A DNA stretch of 11,091 bases from Stramenopiles sp. TOSAG23-3 (lineage: Eukaryota > Sar): the NCBI GenBank assembly GCA_900128585.1, contig LT642761.1, positions 1-11,091 of the forward strand. The letters are read 5' to 3'. The notes below the pieces were generated by a model. The model was not told where the DNA came from. It did no database searches and saw only the letters and a list, made by a program, of their open reading frames with translations. Position 1 is the stretch's first letter, and each line of letters starts with the position of its first letter. Below, one piece after another: positions 7,817-11,091 of the stretch. The translations under genes were made by a program, and so were the position numbers.

Positions 7817-8389
7817 ATGAGCACCAAAACCGAGGAAGAGAAGGACAAGGGTGTCCCGGAAACACTTATAAAACATGCAAAAAACCCATCCATCTGGCAC
7901 AGATACGTCTGGGCATTCATTCAAATTTTAGCTATCGGTTATTGCATTGCAGCGCTAAAGCTTGCTTACGAAAAGGGGACGGTTGCATCGTTTGATTTCG
8001 TAGTTGTATGGCTTTTGGTGCTTGTCGTTCTTTTGAGCATTGGCGGGACCTGTTTTTTGTGTAAGCACAAAACCGGGAAATTGCACTTGGGGATATTTAT
8101 CGGCGTCTCCGCGATGATGAGCAATCTAATGCTCATTATCTCCATTATGACAGGACAGGATTTAGCTACAAGAGATGCCGATAACATTCCCTCTCAGCAA
8201 GAAAGCGCAGTTGCTGTTCTCGCAGTGTTTTGCTTTCTGGCATACGGGATTTTGGCGATATTAATGTTCCATTTTAGAGAAAACATTTGTCCCACTTCGA
8301 CCAATTTCGTCGAGTTGTCTCACAACGGGTTTGACGATGCAGTCACATACGGCGAAGAGAAGACGGAATTTGATTCCTTGAATGTATAA
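7817..8389 (+). CDS. Four-helix membrane protein of unknown family
   Basis: I do not recognise this 190-residue protein. A charged, lysine/glutamate-rich N-terminus (1-20) precedes four hydrophobic segments: about 30-51, 59-81, 90-112 and 130-152. The loops are short; the longest (113-129) is between helices 3 and 4. HKTGK links helices 2 and 3, and FHFREN follows helix 4, so positive charge lies on one face. With both ends on that side, the N- and C-termini would be cytosolic. The C-terminal tail (155-190) is acidic. There is no signal peptide. The layout resembles MARVEL-type tetraspan vesicle proteins, but no diagnostic motif is seen. The classical tetraspanin CCG motif and large loop are absent. 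The start is the first ATG after an in-frame TGA at 7754-7756, with A at -3. The frame is intact and intronless. Confidence 0.75.
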   Translation: MSTKTEEEKDKGVPETLIKHAKNPSIWHRYVWAFIQILAIGYCIAALKLAYEKGTVASFDFVVVWLLVLVVLLSIGGTCFLCKHKTGKLHLGIFIGVSAMMSNLMLIISIMTGQDLATRDADNIPSQQESAVAVLAVFCFLAYGILAILMFHFRENICPTSTNFVELSHNGFDDAVTYGEEKTEFDSLNV

Positions 8390-8626
8390 GGCGGGAAAAT
8401 TTGTGCAATATTTTAAATTTGAGACACATATTTACGAACTCTCTCATTTAACGGCACATTTTTAACTAAAAAGTAATTTACTCGGGGTGTGTTCCTCTCT
8501 TTTTTAAAACTTAATTTTACTCAAAATACAATGATGACACCGGCAGGAGTGATTTTTAAAATTTATGGACTGATCTCCTCTTCATCCCACCCCCTTTACG
8601 AAAACTAGAATTTGGCGGGCCTCTCC
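8390..8626. other. Short convergent AT-rich spacer
   Basis: 237 bases separate the converging stop codons of the membrane protein and the beta-helix protein. They must hold both 3' UTRs. There are T runs and AT-rich stretches, but no gene or strong structure. Confidence 0.6.
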
Positions 8627-10051
8627 TCAGCAAATTTTTACCATTGGCTCAGATTTCCCTTTGGCCTCGAAGACATTTCCTTTTCCATTGTCATGGAAAC
8701 TACTACCCCTGACCAGACCCCGCGACATAGATTGAAAGGACACTCCGTGGCCTGCATTGCGGCTCATGGTGCTCTCAGAAATAACAGCTCTACCGTTCTT
8801 ATGAACGAATACTCCATCGCCATTGCAATCCTTGATGGCAGATTTCCCCAAAATTAGTGACCCTCCCGTATTCACGACAACGCCATGAACGTGCGATCCA
8901 TGCAGTTCACACGAAGACAAAAACGCTAAGGTTCCGGTGTTGACACTAAAGAACTCATTCCGTGCGGTTTTGACAAACCCTACGGTAACTTCGTGTACGG
9001 CACAATAGTACATTTTGAGGGCACCCCGCTGCAAGTCAACGATTGGGGGTGATGCTGAAACAATTTTGTCGCTGTTACCGTCGCTTTCTCCAGCCACCCC
9101 GCGTCTGCGAATGTTTACACCAATCAACACAGCGGCAAACTTGCCGTCGATTGCCACCTTTCCCCTGTTTGCCAGCTCGATCGTCACCAAGGGAGATTTT
9201 AACCGACCATCCACGCTTATGCTCTTGAAACAGCCAGGCTCGTCACCTTGGCTACTATCGACGATACCGTGGTATACGTCCCCGTCCCCATTTCCAGCAA
9301 TGATGCGAACTGGTTTTTGTATTCGCAAGTCTTTTTCCTGGTATATTCCTGGCTCGAGTGCTATTGTGTCTCCAGCTCCAGCATTTTCCAAGGCTTCCTT
9401 TACAGTATCGAACACTCTGTTGCTTTGTGCCATGTCATACAAAGAGCGCATTGAGTTGTGCCCACTCGCAAGGCCAATGCCGCTGTCTCCCATTCCCATT
9501 TCAGTCCACCAGCCGTCACCCCAGAGTTTATTTCTTCGGAAGTTGTTGCCCCCGTAATGGCTAACTCTTCGCAGTTTGTGATTGGGAATAACCCGCAGCC
9601 AAAGCGATCTGTGCATACCAACATAATACCAGTGCAGGCAGTTCAGGCGCGCACTTTCCCGGCTGGAATGGTCCAAATACAAGTAAATGATTCGCAACAG
9701 CGCTGGGGGAAACAGGCCAAAGCCACCGGCCCTTGTTGCTATTTGGGCGTCGCGGATCGCCAACACCTCAGGCTTTGTCCACGTGCACTTTCCGGTCCGG
9801 GTGTTGAAATAATAGTCACGTTTAAGCTTTTGGTCTCTATGCAGTTCCCATTCCCCCCCCTGCATTCTTCTTTTCTTGATCTCGGTCTCTCTCATTTCTC
9901 TCTGGTTAAGAAACAGCTTTTTGTACCGGCTATAGCCTCGTTTGCTCGGAGCAGCTCTGACCATCTCTACCGATTTTTCCAACAAAACCTCCTCTTTAAG
10001 TCGCTCTGCTTCTATTTCTTCAATTTCCAGTTCTCGGTTCGATGCCTCCAT
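8627..10051 (-). CDS. WW / F-box-like / right-handed beta-helix protein (probably the C-terminal part of the SWR1 gene)
   Basis: The first ATG is at 10051-10049, giving 474 residues. The open frame continues upstream to a TAG just before GTATGC (about 10101), so this ATG may not be a real start. Numbered from this ATG, domains in order are: an acidic/basic coiled coil (about 5-32), a basic linker, and a WW domain (about 64-95; W68, YYF 80-82, W91, P94). An F-box-like helical segment follows (about 113-154: FPPALLRIIYLYLD, then CLHWYY and LWLRV). From about 214 to 463 comes a beta-helix opening with FDTVKEALENAGAGDTIAL and PGIYQEKDLRI, ending in PbH1-type turns such as GDGVFVHKNG and NAGHGVSF. 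F-box plus beta-helix is the layout of FBXO10/FBXO11, SCF ubiquitin-ligase substrate receptors. WW domains bind proline-rich ligands. It overlaps the SWR1 frame by 40 bases on the same strand, one base out of phase. Confidence 0.8.
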   Translation of the reverse strand: MEASNRELEIEEIEAERLKEEVLLEKSVEMVRAAPSKRGYSRYKKLFLNQREMRETEIKKRRMQGGEWELHRDQKLKRDYYFNTRTGKCTWTKPEVLAIRDAQIATRAGGFGLFPPALLRIIYLYLDHSSRESARLNCLHWYYVGMHRSLWLRVIPNHKLRRVSHYGGNNFRRNKLWGDGWWTEMGMGDSGIGLASGHNSMRSLYDMAQSNRVFDTVKEALENAGAGDTIALEPGIYQEKDLRIQKPVRIIAGNGDGDVYHGIVDSSQGDEPGCFKSISVDGRLKSPLVTIELANRGKVAIDGKFAAVLIGVNIRRRGVAGESDGNSDKIVSASPPIVDLQRGALKMYYCAVHEVTVGFVKTARNEFFSVNTGTLAFLSSCELHGSHVHGVVVNTGGSLILGKSAIKDCNGDGVFVHKNGRAVISESTMSRNAGHGVSFQSMSRGLVRGSSFHDNGKGNVFEAKGKSEPMVKIC

Positions 10052-10100
10052 GAGCACTTCCTGGCGCCACGCGGCCGGAAGCCGAGTGCATACCTATCAA
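10012..10100 (-). other. Frame junction between SWR1 and WW/F-box/beta-helix reading frames
   Basis: Both frames are open here. The SWR1 frame is family-like up to RPIDRYALGF (human SRCAP has a similar ERYAMKFLE at the matching place, from memory). It then reads RPRGARKCSWRHR and similar to TAG at 10014-10012, which looks like non-coding translation. The other frame reads LPAAWRQEVLMEASNRELE from the same spot and continues as a coiled coil. Moving between them needs a -1 step or one added base near 10078-10086. No homopolymer lies there. A GTATGC donor-like site sits at 10100, but an intron from it would remove the conserved RYAL, and the nearest AG acceptor in the right phase is 137 bases on. 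Confidence 0.6.
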
Positions 10101-11091
10101 TTGGCCGGAGGGCATCTTCCAAGGCTTTCATTGCCCCAAGTTCATCTTTACCTTCCCATAGTTTGACAAGATTTGCCTCTAAAATCTCATCGTCTTCCTT
10201 TTCTTCTTGTGCGTGGGCATTTTTGGAGTCTGCTTTCCCACCTTTTCTCTTTGCAACGTTGGAGTCATCGATGGAGGCGCTTGAAAGCTTTTTTGTTTCA
10301 TCAAATTCAGCGACATCGTTCAACATTTCCTGCGCGGATTGTTTCGTTGCTTTTCTATCGTCTTCGTCTTCTGCAGCAGCCATTGCCGCTGCTGCAAGGG
10401 CGGTGTCTCCCCCCCCCTCTGTCGCGTTTACAACAGCTCCTGTTCCTACCAACAAGTCTTTCATATCTCCAACACCTGGACCAGTCTTTGATTCCCCAGA
10501 AAAAAAGTCGGTTGTAAAATTTCCTTCCTCAACAGCAAGCATATTTAAGTGACGTTTCTGGTTTGCTTTCAAAATAATGTTCTCTTCCACTGTATGCTCG
10601 GTCACAAGTCGGTAAATGTGAACATCGCGAGTTTGCCCAATGCGATGAGCACGGTCTTGCGCTTGGGCGTCCATGGCAGGATTCCAATCCGTATCATAGA
10701 AAATGACGGTATCGGCGCCGACCAAATTAATACCAAGCCCACCACTACGGGTTGAGAGTATGAACGAGAAGATTTTTTTGTCGCGATTAAATCGTTCCGT
10801 TAAAGATTGCCGTTTCTCTACTCCAGTCGACCCGTCCAAGCGAAAATAAGTGTGGCCATGAAGGCACATGAAATTCTCCAGCACATTCAGCATTTTAGAC
10901 ATTTGGGTAAATATTAGGCACCGATGACCTTCGCTTTTTAATTTGTGAAGAAGTTTGTCCAGCGCTTGCAATTTACCAGAGTCGTACTGCACAAGCCACT
11001 TGTCCGGGAAAAGAACTCTGCGCATCATTCTTGAAACATGACAGGCTTGAAACACTCTGTCGCCCTCAAACGATTTTTTCAACACTCCATT
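10012..11091 (-). CDS. SWR1: SWR1/SRCAP-family SNF2 ATPase, C-terminal lobe (partial, start off window)
   Basis: SWR1/SRCAP/PIE1 enzymes exchange H2A for H2A.Z in nucleosomes using ATP. The visible part starts mid-protein at the right edge; the frame is open to 11091 with no stop. It contains VQYDSGKLQALDKLL, HRCLIFTQMSKMLNVLE (motif IV area), YFRLDGSTG, ILSTRSGGLGINLVGADTV (motif V) and DWNPAMDAQAQDRAHRIGQ (motif VI with its arginine fingers). The SWR1-specific GNFTTDFF follows, then an Ala-rich EDEDDRKATK segment and AEFDE. All of these resemble SRCAP/Swr1 rather than ISWI, CHD or INO80. The ATPase lobe 1, the insertion and the HSA domain would lie beyond the window. The tail stops at 10014-10012 in sequence unlike the family, directly where the frame with WW/F-box/beta-helix domains takes over, so this stop is probably not the real end of the protein. 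Confidence 0.9.
   Translation of the reverse strand, partial: NGVLKKSFEGDRVFQACHVSRMMRRVLFPDKWLVQYDSGKLQALDKLLHKLKSEGHRCLIFTQMSKMLNVLENFMCLHGHTYFRLDGSTGVEKRQSLTERFNRDKKIFSFILSTRSGGLGINLVGADTVIFYDTDWNPAMDAQAQDRAHRIGQTRDVHIYRLVTEHTVEENIILKANQKRHLNMLAVEEGNFTTDFFSGESKTGPGVGDMKDLLVGTGAVVNATEGGGDTALAAAAMAAAEDEDDRKATKQSAQEMLNDVAEFDETKKLSSASIDDSNVAKRKGGKADSKNAHAQEEKEDDEILEANLVKLWEGKDELGAMKALEDALRPIDRYALGFRPRGARKCSWRHRTENWKLKK

Noticed and set aside
8531-8573. C/D-box snoRNA look-alike (ATGATGA then CTGA)
   Set aside because: The boxes are only about 40 bases apart, there is no terminal stem, and the site lies in a short 3'-UTR spacer.
10012-10100. Intron starting at the AG|GTATGC site near 10100
   Set aside because: It would delete the conserved RYAL motif, and the nearest acceptor in the needed phase lacks a pyrimidine tract.
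9458-10552. 364-codon + strand open frame opposite the F-box and SWR1 genes
   Set aside because: It is the antisense of two frames with clear domains; its product is Ser/Phe/Leu-rich with no recognisable family.
1-11091. Prokaryotic operon, phage, CRISPR or mobile element
   Set aside because: Gene content is eukaryotic, there are no ribosome-binding sites or tight gene spacing, no regularly spaced repeats, and no transposase or integrase sequence.

Overview
The window is nuclear DNA from a eukaryote, most likely a unicellular alga or related protist with a compact, intron-poor genome. Five protein-coding loci are visible. Each reads as a long uninterrupted frame with mixed base composition, separated by strongly AT-rich, low-complexity spacers of about 0.2 to 1 kb. 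The proteins are typically eukaryotic: a prefoldin subunit, an axonemal dynein assembly factor, a SWR1-type chromatin remodeller and an F-box protein. The outer-dynein-arm packaging factor DNAAF9/Shulin implies that the lineage builds motile cilia at some stage. A diaminopimelate decarboxylase implies lysine synthesis by the DAP route, which argues against animals and fungi and fits algae, stramenopiles or plants. A flagellated stramenopile alga or a prasinophyte would fit, but I cannot name the species.

Layout from left to right: (1) 60-1367 (+), diaminopimelate decarboxylase of a type I associate with bacteria. (2) 1368-2361, a spacer full of GA-rich tracts, with one perfect 26-bp AT palindrome. 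(3) 2362-6072 (+), a full-length, intronless DNAAF9/Shulin homologue of 1236 residues. (4) 6073-6479, a convergent spacer with small palindromes, an 11-bp direct repeat and a TG run. (5) 6480-6866 (-), prefoldin subunit 4. (6) 6867-7816, a divergent spacer that should hold two promoters. (7) 7817-8389 (+), a four-helix membrane protein I do not recognise. (8) 8390-8626, a short convergent spacer. (9) 8627-10051 (-), a protein with a coiled coil, WW domain, F-box-like segment and right-handed beta-helix. (10) 10012-11091 (-), the C-terminal helicase lobe and tail of a SWR1/SRCAP-family ATPase whose start lies beyond the right edge.

The last two loci are the most unusual part. The SWR1 frame keeps family-like sequence up to an 'RPIDRYALGF' motif, then turns into nonsense and stops. 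The WW/F-box/beta-helix frame overlaps it on the same strand, shifted by one base, and begins with sensible coiled-coil sequence exactly there. The simplest reading is one gene broken by a one-base indel (real or a sequence error), or joined by a small intron or by frameshifting. That would make a SWR1 remodeller carrying WW, F-box and beta-helix domains at its C-terminus. The other genes are unrelated housekeeping or ciliary functions with no operon-like logic. No tRNA, rRNA, mobile element, CRISPR array or virus-like gene was found.
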